Shown here: piece by piece, positions 1-6,747 of the stretch
Layout of the letters: every line of letters starts with the position of its first letter
How positions within the stretch are numbered: position 1 is the stretch's first letter
Assembly (NCBI GenBank): GCA_900555165.1
Contig: USKE01000080.1
Location: forward strand, 1-8,832
Length of the DNA stretch: 8,832 bases
Direction of reading: 5' to 3'
Source: an uncultured Porphyromonadaceae bacterium
GTDB taxonomy: Bacteria > Bacteroidota > Bacteroidia > Bacteroidales > Muribaculaceae
Notes under the pieces: model-generated
What the model saw: only the letters and a program-made list of their open reading frames with translations
What the model was told of the DNA's origin: nothing
Databases searched by the model: none
Program-made: the position numbers and the translations under genes

Positions 1-55
1 GTGACGGTCTTGGTCTCGACGGCCGATTTCACCACGGCCACAAGGTCGAGGTCGG
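1..55. repeat. Direct repeat, copy 1 (exact match to 4065-4119)
   Basis: These 55 bp are identical, third codon positions included, to 4065-4119 in the paralogous gene and encode the same 18-residue segment (DLDLVAVVKSAVETKTV and flanking codon bases). The flanking sequence of the two genes is clearly diverged. The block may extend beyond the window edge. Confidence 0.9.
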
Positions 56-2582
56 CTTTCAGGGGTGAGGTTACCCAGTCGTTTTCATCAACGACATCGT
101 CGCCGTTGATGTCTTCCGAGCCCTGTGCGCCCACCGTCGTGGCGGGCATTGTGAAAGTAACGTCGGCCATGAGCGCGCCCGAAACCTTGCCTTCTGCGGC
201 GAGACCGGTAACGGCGTCGGGATCGTCGGCGCCGGTCTCATGCAGACGGATACCGGCATCCTGTACCAGCAGGGTCATCTGGTCTTTTGCTGAACATCCG
301 TGTATGCCGATATAGATGGTGCACGGTGCGTCGAATCTGACGGGGTTGGCGATGTATGTGGTCAAGGTTCCGCGAGGCTCGGTCTCGCTGATCATTCTGT
401 TGGTCATGGCAGCGGGCCATTCTTCGGCAAGAGCCTTGTTGAGTTCCGTATCAAGCGCGGCTTTCTGGGTGCGGTAGTCTTCGGCATTCGGGTCGAGTGC
501 GACTATCTGTGCCTTAATGGCATCGATTCTGGTTTTTGCCTCGTCAGAAAGGCCGGTGCTCCAGTAGAGTTCGCAGGTTTCGACATACCGTGAGCTGCCG
601 CTCTTGAAAGAGAGGAAAAATTCATACAGCTGGTCAACGTCATCGATTACAATTCCTTTCGAGATCATCCAGTCATCCATGGGCAGCTGGGTGTTGAAGC
701 CTATGGTAGCACCGTTGCCCGGCGAACATGTGAATATCTTGTCGTCCTCGTTGGCGTTGATCACGGTGAACATCTCAAAAATGCCCTGTGTGCCGAGGTT
801 GAAAGTCACGGGAGCCTCTGCCGTGTATGTGTCGTCTATTTCAATCTGGATTGAACCGGTGCTTACCATGCTGTCGCCGACTTTCTCTTCGCCTTCGAGG
901 CGGTAGGTATGTACGCGGAACTCATAGAATTTGCCGATCTGAAGGTTGGTGTAGACTTTCTCGAACGAGGTGCCGGGCATGCCTGTGAGATGCTCGGGCG
1001 CGGTGGCATCGGTCATATAGATGTCGGCATGGATAGGCTCGGCGGGGAGGTCATTGCCCACGACATCCTTTGTCGGCAGCGTGACAGTGAACGAAAGGCC
1101 TGCATGGCTCTTGTCTTTTGTGGCATCGCTGAGCACTGCGGCGGCGGGGATGGTGCCGTCGGCCGACTCGCAGTGGATGCTGAAGAAGTCGGTGTACCAG
1201 TTGGTAGTGGTGTTCGACTGGAGGGGCGATTTCAGATGGAAAGCCAGGAAATACTGCGTATTGGGTGTCACCTCGAAATATACTTCGCGGTATGCGCAGT
1301 AATTATCGGTGCAGACTTCGGTTTCCGAGTAGACGACATTCGCCTTCAGGGCGTCGAGGTCATCGGTGGCGGCAACGCAGACGTCATAGTCGGCAAACAT
1401 GTTTTTTGCTGTGGCAAGACCGTAAGAGAGCTTAATCGCACCGGTAGTGGGGCCGGCCCACGCGGGTGTGATGATCCAGTCGTCGGCGCCGGTAGTCTCG
1501 GAATATTCATAGCACCATACGCCCTTGCTGTCGCTTTCATCGAATCCTCCGGGAATGTGGCGCCCTGTAGAACCGCCGATGAATTCGAACGTGTTGTGGT
1601 CACCGTTGGCGTCGACGAATGTAGCCCAGTCCCTTTCGTCGTTGTCGGGCCAGAGAGTGTAACCGTCGGGGAGAACCTCGAGCTTTTTCTTTCGTACTTC
1701 TATCTCGTCAGAAACTGATTTGGCCGAGGCGTGCAGCCCGTCGGCGTCAGTGTACGATACCATGCACGTTGCGGTAACAGTCTGCGACTTGTCGAAGGAG
1801 AATGTGGCCGATGCGGAGCTGCCGGGTGTTCCGGTTACAGTCTGCGACATATCCTTCTTGTCGATTGAGATTACGGCTGACATCTGGGTGCCGGCGGGAA
1901 TGTCGTTTCCGCTCACAACCTTTGTGGGGAAAGTCACGGTGACAGTGGCGTCGAGGCCGTCGGTCGAGGCTGTAAGTATACCTGTCTCTGGAGCGGCGGG
2001 ATCCACTTTCTCGATTCGGATGTTCGCGATATAGAAATTGTACTGGTTCCTGGGCGATGTGCTCTGGAGGCCGATATTGTATACGCCGGCTGTCGGGATG
2101 GATATGCGGGTCGTGTACGATTTCATTGTGGCGGCGAACTCATCGTGCAGCGTGGCTACCGTGATGGCATTTGCGGCGGTATGGGCATCCACATTTTTCC
2201 CCTGTGCCAGGGTCATGGCGAATATCTCTTCCCAACCCGATGATTGCTTGCAGTATTCGAATGAGATGTCATACTGCGCGGCCTCGAACTGTATGTCGGG
2301 GAGGAACATCCAGTCATTGGTCTGCTCATAGTCGTTCTGATAAGAAAATTTGAAGACGTAAGTGTCGGATCCCCAGATGGAACTCTGGGTGCCTGAACCC
2401 CATTTTGAGTTGGAGCCGTCGGGCTCGTTGGCATTCCATTTCACACAGTCGTCGATGAAACCGTCGTGAGAGCCTGCGTTGATGGTCAGTGGCGGCACAT
2501 GCGGGGTCGCCTGGGCTGTCGCCGCGAGGGGCGCCGAGCCTGCTGCCAATGCAATGCCGAGATAGAGTAACGTTCTCTTCAT
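1..2582 (-). CDS. Large secreted multi-module beta-sandwich protein, paralogue of the next gene upstream (3' end outside window)
   Basis: The frame opens at the ATG at 2582-2580 and stays open to the window edge, giving 860 residues with no stop. Residues 1-23 form a signal peptide (MKRTLLYLGIALAAG..., AxA-type cleavage before QATPHVPP); there is no lipobox cysteine. The modules follow those of the 2885-6556 protein: jelly roll about 24-193 (TNDWMFLPDIQFEAAQYDIS), Ig/FN3-like about 200-297, jelly roll about 303-472, FN3-like about 475-588, jelly roll about 590-781, and a third FN3-like unit starting near 785. That last unit carries an EF-hand-like loop at 824-835 (DINGDDVVDEND). Against the paralogue it has about 44 extra residues near 679-725, probably helical. 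V860 aligns with V830 of the paralogue, so roughly 390 more residues, including a sorting tail, are expected beyond the window. A surface-exposed or secreted binding protein is likely; the ligand is unknown. The gene has its own promoter and leader upstream. Confidence 0.9.
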   Translation of the reverse strand, partial: MKRTLLYLGIALAAGSAPLAATAQATPHVPPLTINAGSHDGFIDDCVKWNANEPDGSNSKWGSGTQSSIWGSDTYVFKFSYQNDYEQTNDWMFLPDIQFEAAQYDISFEYCKQSSGWEEIFAMTLAQGKNVDAHTAANAITVATLHDEFAATMKSYTTRISIPTAGVYNIGLQSTSPRNQYNFYIANIRIEKVDPAAPETGILTASTDGLDATVTVTFPTKVVSGNDIPAGTQMSAVISIDKKDMSQTVTGTPGSSASATFSFDKSQTVTATCMVSYTDADGLHASAKSVSDEIEVRKKKLEVLPDGYTLWPDNDERDWATFVDANGDHNTFEFIGGSTGRHIPGGFDESDSKGVWCYEYSETTGADDWIITPAWAGPTTGAIKLSYGLATAKNMFADYDVCVAATDDLDALKANVVYSETEVCTDNYCAYREVYFEVTPNTQYFLAFHLKSPLQSNTTTNWYTDFFSIHCESADGTIPAAAVLSDATKDKSHAGLSFTVTLPTKDVVGNDLPAEPIHADIYMTDATAPEHLTGMPGTSFEKVYTNLQIGKFYEFRVHTYRLEGEEKVGDSMVSTGSIQIEIDDTYTAEAPVTFNLGTQGIFEMFTVINANEDDKIFTCSPGNGATIGFNTQLPMDDWMISKGIVIDDVDQLYEFFLSFKSGSSRYVETCELYWSTGLSDEAKTRIDAIKAQIVALDPNAEDYRTQKAALDTELNKALAEEWPAAMTNRMISETEPRGTLTTYIANPVRFDAPCTIYIGIHGCSAKDQMTLLVQDAGIRLHETGADDPDAVTGLAAEGKVSGALMADVTFTMPATTVGAQGSEDINGDDVVDENDWVTSPLKADLDLVAVVKSAVETKTV

Positions 2583-2627
2583 TTCGAGATTTAGTAGTGA
2601 TTAAAGATAGAGTTGATAGTCTCAGAA

Positions 2628-2657
2628 ACCGCACGGCGGCCTTTCGGCCTGTGCGGT
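2628..2657 (-). promoter_or_regulatory. Leader hairpin of the 1-2582 gene
   Basis: In the 5' leader, the transcript can fold into a 7-bp outer stem (ACCGCAC with GTGCGGT) and a 4-bp inner stem (GGCC with GGCC) closed by a GAAA tetraloop, with a small asymmetric internal loop of 1 and 3 nt. It sits about 45 nt upstream of the ATG. Just 5' of it is the single-stranded box TCAAAAAC (plus coordinates 2662-2669), which recurs at the same place in the leader of the paralogous gene. Read on the plus strand the same hairpin is followed by a T run (2663-2667), so it could also act as an intrinsic terminator of antisense RNA. Folding is judged by eye; function is inferred. Confidence 0.6.
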
Positions 2658-2682
2658 GGTTGTTTTTGATGCACTATGGGCA

Positions 2683-2713
2683 CAAATATATACATATTTT
2701 ATGAATTTTTCAA
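2683..2713 (-). promoter_or_regulatory. Bacteroidetes-type promoter for the 1-2582 gene
   Basis: On the minus strand there is a perfect TAnnTTTG -7 box (TATATTTG, 2690-2683), preceded by TTG (2713-2711) with a 20-nt spacer, which fits the -33/-7 consensus of the Bacteroidetes primary sigma factor. It predicts a start site near 2675 and a 5' untranslated leader of about 95 nt. No Shine-Dalgarno sequence precedes the ATG (A/T-rich TAAATCTCGAA), as is usual in this phylum. Confidence 0.7.
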
Positions 2714-2795
2714 CTTTTTGCACGGAAAATAACAATGTAATTGGATATTTGTGATTGCTGAGGTTTTTCAGGTGGCAGAATGGAGTGCACCGCAC

Positions 2796-2834
2796 AAAAA
2801 GCACCGCCCGCGGTGCCGGGGCACTCGCGGGCGG
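2796..2834 (-). terminator. Intrinsic terminator after the 2885-6556 gene
   Basis: On the minus strand a 9-bp GC stem (CCGCCCGCG at 2834-2826 with CGCGGGCGG at 2812-2804) encloses a second 5-bp stem (GTGCC with GGCAC) closed by a tiny CC loop, with one bulged A. It is followed by TGCTTTTTG, the U run corresponding to plus 2800-2796. It lies about 50 bp past the stop codon. This is a strong rho-independent terminator and separates the two large paralogous genes into independent transcription units. Confidence 0.85.
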
Positions 2835-2846
2835 GTTATTATGGTG

Positions 2847-2866
2847 GCGCCGTGGTGGCACGGCGC
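2847..2866 (-). other. Perfect GC hairpin just after a stop codon, no U run
   Basis: A perfect 8-bp stem (GCGCCGTG with CACGGCGC) with a 4-nt loop starts 18 bp after the TAA of the large gene. Neither strand has a T run next to it, so it is not a classical terminator. It may protect the mRNA 3' end or slow polymerase before the true terminator at 2796-2834. Confidence 0.55.
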
Positions 2867-2884
2867 GGGGTTATGTGCGGGTGG

Positions 2885-5800
2885 TTACTTCACGGCTACC
2901 TTGGCTGCGAATCCGTCGGCGGCCACCACGTAGATGCCTGTTGCGGCCGGAACGGTCACGGCGTCATCATCGGCGTTGACGGTGGCGACCACACGGCCGT
3001 CGGGTGTGCATACGGCAACCTCGTGTCCGGCAAAGCCCTGCAGGAGGATGGCTCCCTCAAGACCGCGGGCCGACGCGCCTGCGAGGGCGCTTACGTTGTC
3101 AAGGCCTACATATTCGTAGTTGGTGGCGATGTAGCTGTCGAGCAGGAACTTCTGACCGGCGCCGATCGAGGTGTTGCATTTCACCGACACGGCCTTCTTG
3201 CCGAGCATGGCGGCGGGATAGTCGAAGTGTACCGACTTCCAGCCGTCGTCACCTTCGGCGGCCTCGAGTGTGCCCAGTACGGTAGGCTCGGCATCGCCGT
3301 TGGCCTCGATAGTCACGGTCACGGGCGCTGTTGTGGCGTCGGCGTGGAAAGTGAACTCCACGTAACCCTTGTCAACGCCATCTGTCGAGAACTTGGGCAG
3401 CTCGACATAGAGATCCTGATCCGGTTCAAGGGAGAGGACCACGTTGCTCTCGGTGGCCGGAGCGCCGGCTGTAGCGGGGTCAACATAGTCGCCCATGCCG
3501 TAGACGAGGAACATGCCCTGTGCGTATCCGTCGGCGAAGTTGTCCTCCATCGGCAGGCTCTCGGGCTGTCCGAATATCGCGGCGAAGGCGTCTGATTCCT
3601 CCGATTCAAGGCCGTTGAATGCCTTCACGGTGTAGATGTGCATGGCCATTGTCCTGTCTGCGTCGTCGGCCAGGCGCACGGTGGCGTTGAGTTCTGCTGT
3701 CTCGGCCACGAGCTGGGGCTCCTCGGCACCGCGTACAGTTTCATACACGCGGTAAACGAGACCTTCGGGGTTGAGGTGTGTCTCGCCCTCGTTGGCACAT
3801 TCGGTCACGGCCTCCCATGCGATGGTGAAACCGAGGTTGTCTTCGGCGAGCACGGGCTGTCCGCTTACGACGGGAGCCTTGGGCTGGTGCACGCCGCAGA
3901 ATACTGAGACGGTGCTCTTCGGGCCCTGGCCCATGGGGAGGGTAACCTCTTCTTCAGACCCCTCGGGGGTATAGGTGTATTCGGGTGACTGCACGAACAC
4001 GGTGATTTCCGATGTGCCCTCGGGAGCGGCGATTTCTACCGACATCTCCTGTCCGGGCTTGCCGGTGACGGTCTTGGTCTCGACGGCCGATTTCACCACG
4101 GCCACAAGGTCGAGGTCGGGATTCAGGGGAGATGTCACGCGGTCGTTATCGTCTATGTTTCCGTCGCCGTTGAGGTCGGCGCTGCCCAGTGTGCCGAACG
4201 TGGTGGCGGGCATTGTGAAGGTCACGACGGCCACGTTCTCACCCGAGATTTTTCCGTCGGCGGCCAGACCGGCAGGTACGGCGGGGTCACTGTCGGTTGT
4301 CTCGTGAGCCAGTATGCCGGCCTCGCGCACCTCAAGGTAATATTTGTCCTTCTCCGAGCAGCCATGTATGCCGAGATATACGGCGCCGGGCTCGTCGAAT
4401 TTTACGGCTTTTCTGAAGGTCGTCATGTTTGCCGAGGTGAGTACCTCGTCGAACACCTTGTGGGTCATAGCCTCGACAGTAGGCTCGGTGCCCCAGTAGA
4501 GTTCGCAACGCTCGGGGTTGCCATAGCTCGAGTTCCTGAATGTGAGGATGATGTCATACAGCTCATCGACATTGTCTACCTGTATGTCTTTTGTGATGAT
4601 CCAGTCATCCATCGGCATGGTGGTGTTCCATTTTATCTTGGCGCAGTCACCGGCAATGTTGCTGAACACAATCTGGTCTTCGTTGCTGTCGATAACGGTG
4701 CAGAGGTCGAAGACGGTCTTGTTGCCGAAATTGAAGCTGACAGGGGCATGGAAGGTATAGGTTGCGTCAATCTCCACGGTCGCTTTCCCGGAGGTCATTC
4801 TGTCGCCGGCCTTCTCGCCGTCGACGAGCCTGTATGTGAGTACCTTGAATTCGTATTCTTTCCCGATTTCGAGTTCCTGATAAGTCCTGTCGAAAACGGT
4901 GCCGGGCAGACCGCTCACGGTCTCGGGTTCGTCACGGCCGGTCATGTAGATGTCGGCGAAGATGTTCTCGGCAGGCAGATCGTTGCCCGAAACATCTTTT
5001 GTGGGGAGTGTCAGAGTGAGCGACAGGCCCGCATGCGCGAGGTCTTTGGTGATTTCGCCGAGAGTGGCCTGGGCCGGTATGGTGCCGTCGGTCGACTCGC
5101 TGTGCACGCGGAAGAAACCTGCATACCAGTAAGCATTCTGAGCCGGCTGCTGCGGGGTCTTGAGGTGGATGCCGATATAGTAGGGTGTCCCGGGTTCAAC
5201 GGCTGCGAACAGTTCACGTGAAGCGGTGTAATGGCTTGTCTCCACGCCTGTTTCCGAGAATACCACGTTGGCGTTCAATGTCTCGATGTCGGGTGAGGTG
5301 GCCACGCAGAGGTCATAGTCGGCCGGTGCGCTGTAATATGTTGCCAGGCCGTAGGTGATTTTTACCGCGCCGGTGGGGCTCCCTTCCCAGGCGGGGAATA
5401 TCAGCCATTCGTCGGCGTCGCCGGCCGAGGGGTACTCGTAAACCCACAGACCTTCGTCATCAGCGGGATTGAGGCTCATGGGAATATGGTTGCCGCTCCC
5501 CTTGGGGTTGAAGTAGAACGTTTTACCGTCGTTATTGGCGTCGGTGCATGTGACCCATCCGCTGTCATCAACGTCGGGAGTGAAGGTATATCCGTCGGGT
5601 ATGATGTCGGGGCGCAGTTTCTGTACCGTGAACTCGTCTGAAACGCCGGCTTCCGAGGTGTGGAGGCCGTCGGCATCGGTGTATGAGACGACGCATGTGG
5701 CGCGGTGAGTGCCTGATTTCGGGAATGAGAGCGTGGCCGAGGCCGACGAGCCGGGTGTGCCGGTCAGAGTGGCTGTCTGGTCGGTGCCGTCGGCAGAGAG

Positions 5801-6556
5801 GGCGGCTGTCATCTCGGTGCCCGCTGGTATCGGGTTGCCGCTGACATCCGTTGTGGGGAAAGTCACGGTCACGGTGGCGTCAAGGCCCAGGGCGGTGGCC
5901 GAGATGGTGGCGGCTGCGGGCGATGCGGCGTCGACCTTCGTTATTGTCAGGCCGCCGATATAAAAGTAATATGTATTCCGGTCTGAGACAGCCTGCAGGC
6001 CAATGTTGTAGATGCCCCCCTCGGGAACTGTCACGCGGTATGTGAATGCGCGGGGCTGGGTGAATTCGTTTTTGTCTTCGGTATCGCTGCTGTCAATGAC
6101 CATGGCACAGACGTCTGTCTTGCCGGCTCCGGTGTGTGCGTCTACGTTCTTGCCTTTGCCAAGCGTCATGTTGAATTTCTCGACGTAGCCCCTGCTGTAG
6201 CGCCAGCAGACGAACGAAATGTCGTATTGCGCGGCCTCAAGCTGCATGTCAGGCAGGAACAGCCAGTCGTTGGTCTGGCTGTAGGCGGTCTGGTATGACC
6301 ACTGGAAAACGTTCATGCCGCTCTCTGTGGATGCCGACCATTTGGTGTTTGCTCCGGCGGGATCGCTGGCGTTCCATGTGGCGCAGCCGTCAGAGAAACT
6401 GTATGTCGTGTATCCATACGAGCCTTGTTCCGCCTTTATGGCGACATCGTTCAGATTGACCGGCGGAATATACGGGGTGGCTTGTGCCGATGCCGCGGGG
6501 GCGATGGCGGCTGTGGCGGCCAGTACCAGTCCTAAATGAAGTAATCTTCTCTTCAT
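2885..6556 (-). CDS. Large secreted multi-module beta-sandwich protein with EF-hand-like loop and T9SS type A-like sorting tail
   Basis: The protein has 1223 residues. I start it at the ATG at 6556 rather than the in-frame ATG at 6658, because the signal peptide begins there (MKRRLLHLGLVLAATAAIAP, cleavage after ASA at about residue 24). The earlier ATG overlaps the -7 box, and the paralogue starts with the same MKR-LL. Modules, judged from repeated sequence patterns: jelly roll 25-208; Ig/FN3-like 214-313; jelly roll 317-487; FN3-like 490-600; jelly roll 603-751; FN3-like 758-892 holding a calcium-type loop DLNGDGNIDDND at 794-805; FN3-like 893-997; jelly roll 1001-1150; and a tail 1155-1223 with the pattern V-V-PDGRVV...ATGIYVVAADG...KVAVK. 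The tail matches T9SS type A sorting domains, so export by T9SS and surface attachment or release are inferred. No catalytic motif is visible. Adhesion or carbohydrate binding is the likeliest role, at low certainty. It has its own promoter and terminator. Confidence 0.93.
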   Translation of the reverse strand: MKRRLLHLGLVLAATAAIAPAASAQATPYIPPVNLNDVAIKAEQGSYGYTTYSFSDGCATWNASDPAGANTKWSASTESGMNVFQWSYQTAYSQTNDWLFLPDMQLEAAQYDISFVCWRYSRGYVEKFNMTLGKGKNVDAHTGAGKTDVCAMVIDSSDTEDKNEFTQPRAFTYRVTVPEGGIYNIGLQAVSDRNTYYFYIGGLTITKVDAASPAAATISATALGLDATVTVTFPTTDVSGNPIPAGTEMTAALSADGTDQTATLTGTPGSSASATLSFPKSGTHRATCVVSYTDADGLHTSEAGVSDEFTVQKLRPDIIPDGYTFTPDVDDSGWVTCTDANNDGKTFYFNPKGSGNHIPMSLNPADDEGLWVYEYPSAGDADEWLIFPAWEGSPTGAVKITYGLATYYSAPADYDLCVATSPDIETLNANVVFSETGVETSHYTASRELFAAVEPGTPYYIGIHLKTPQQPAQNAYWYAGFFRVHSESTDGTIPAQATLGEITKDLAHAGLSLTLTLPTKDVSGNDLPAENIFADIYMTGRDEPETVSGLPGTVFDRTYQELEIGKEYEFKVLTYRLVDGEKAGDRMTSGKATVEIDATYTFHAPVSFNFGNKTVFDLCTVIDSNEDQIVFSNIAGDCAKIKWNTTMPMDDWIITKDIQVDNVDELYDIILTFRNSSYGNPERCELYWGTEPTVEAMTHKVFDEVLTSANMTTFRKAVKFDEPGAVYLGIHGCSEKDKYYLEVREAGILAHETTDSDPAVPAGLAADGKISGENVAVVTFTMPATTFGTLGSADLNGDGNIDDNDRVTSPLNPDLDLVAVVKSAVETKTVTGKPGQEMSVEIAAPEGTSEITVFVQSPEYTYTPEGSEEEVTLPMGQGPKSTVSVFCGVHQPKAPVVSGQPVLAEDNLGFTIAWEAVTECANEGETHLNPEGLVYRVYETVRGAEEPQLVAETAELNATVRLADDADRTMAMHIYTVKAFNGLESEESDAFAAIFGQPESLPMEDNFADGYAQGMFLVYGMGDYVDPATAGAPATESNVVLSLEPDQDLYVELPKFSTDGVDKGYVEFTFHADATTAPVTVTIEANGDAEPTVLGTLEAAEGDDGWKSVHFDYPAAMLGKKAVSVKCNTSIGAGQKFLLDSYIATNYEYVGLDNVSALAGASARGLEGAILLQGFAGHEVAVCTPDGRVVATVNADDDAVTVPAATGIYVVAADGFAAKVAVK
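4065..4119. repeat. Direct repeat, copy 2 (exact match to 1-55)
   Basis: This is the second copy of the 55-bp identical block, at residues about 814-831 of the complete paralogue, directly C-terminal to the EF-hand-like loop. Identity ends sharply at 4120 on the side that can be compared. Confidence 0.9.
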
Positions 6557-6605
6557 TGTTGTGTGATGTGGATTGATTAAATATTGATTGAAACTCGCGG
6601 AAAGT

Positions 6606-6633
6606 GCCGCAGACGGGCTGTGGGGTCTGTGGC
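6606..6633 (-). promoter_or_regulatory. Leader hairpin of the 2885-6556 gene
   Basis: In the minus-strand leader, GCCACAGAC can pair with GTCTGCGGC (9 positions, one A-C mismatch) around a 10-nt loop. It lies about 49 nt upstream of the ATG and directly downstream of the box TCAAAAAC (plus 6636-6643), matching the leader of the paralogue. On the plus strand the mismatch becomes a G-U wobble, and the stem is followed by GGGTTTTTG, so the antisense-strand version is a more perfect, terminator-like hairpin. The function is not known. Confidence 0.5.
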
Positions 6634-6655
6634 GGGTTTTTGAAACACTTATGCG

Positions 6656-6663
6656 CAAAAATA
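6656..6663 (-). promoter_or_regulatory. -7 promoter box of the 2885-6556 gene
   Basis: The minus strand carries TATTTTTG, a full match to TAnnTTTG, ending 99 nt before the ATG. The paralogue's box ends 100 nt before its ATG. No TTG/TTTG -33 element is found at the expected distance (that position reads ACA). The promoter therefore looks half-strength on its own and may need an activator; the adjacent inverted repeat at 6664-6685 is a candidate site. Confidence 0.6.
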
Positions 6664-6685
6664 CACAAAATTTGTGAATTTTGTG
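6664..6685. promoter_or_regulatory. Perfect 9-bp inverted repeat adjoining the -7 box: candidate operator
   Basis: CACAAAATT, a 4-nt spacer and AATTTTGTG form an exact inverted repeat that directly abuts the -7 box of the large secreted-protein gene and fills the space where the -33 element should be. This position suits a dimeric DNA-binding regulator. Alternatively it is a weak, A/T-rich terminator hairpin for the helicase/DUF4294 operon, since T-rich sequence follows it on the minus strand. I see no other terminator in the 6664-6747 interval. Confidence 0.45.
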
Positions 6686-6747
6686 TGCTTTTGCGGTGAA
6701 TTTAACTGTTTGTCTTGAATTTTGGTGGCGAAAACGGGCGCGGGCGG

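Noticed and set aside
909..1718. A 269-codon open frame on the plus strand
   Set aside because: It lies wholly inside the minus-strand secreted-protein gene, has no recognisable family features or upstream promoter, and is explained by codon bias of the opposite strand.
2740..2755. Possible plus-strand promoter (GATATTTG)
   Set aside because: It lacks the T of TAnnTTTG at the right place and there is no gene on that strand to serve.
2780..3595. A 271-codon plus-strand frame starting in the intergenic region
   Set aside because: Its start lies in the terminator hairpins and the rest is antisense to the sorting tail and last jelly roll of the minus-strand gene.
4304..5221. A 305-codon open frame on the plus strand
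   Set aside because: It is antisense to the complete paralogue, whose protein is coherent over the same stretch; the plus-strand translation shows no domain pattern.
6557..6658. A 34-residue N-terminal extension of the large protein from an upstream in-frame ATG
   Set aside because: The ATG overlaps the -7 promoter box, the extension would bury the signal peptide, and the paralogue begins with the same MKR-LL at the downstream ATG.
6715..6747. GC-rich run after the DUF4294 stop as a terminator
   Set aside because: The C/G-rich stretch does not form a convincing stem on the minus strand, and no U run follows in register.
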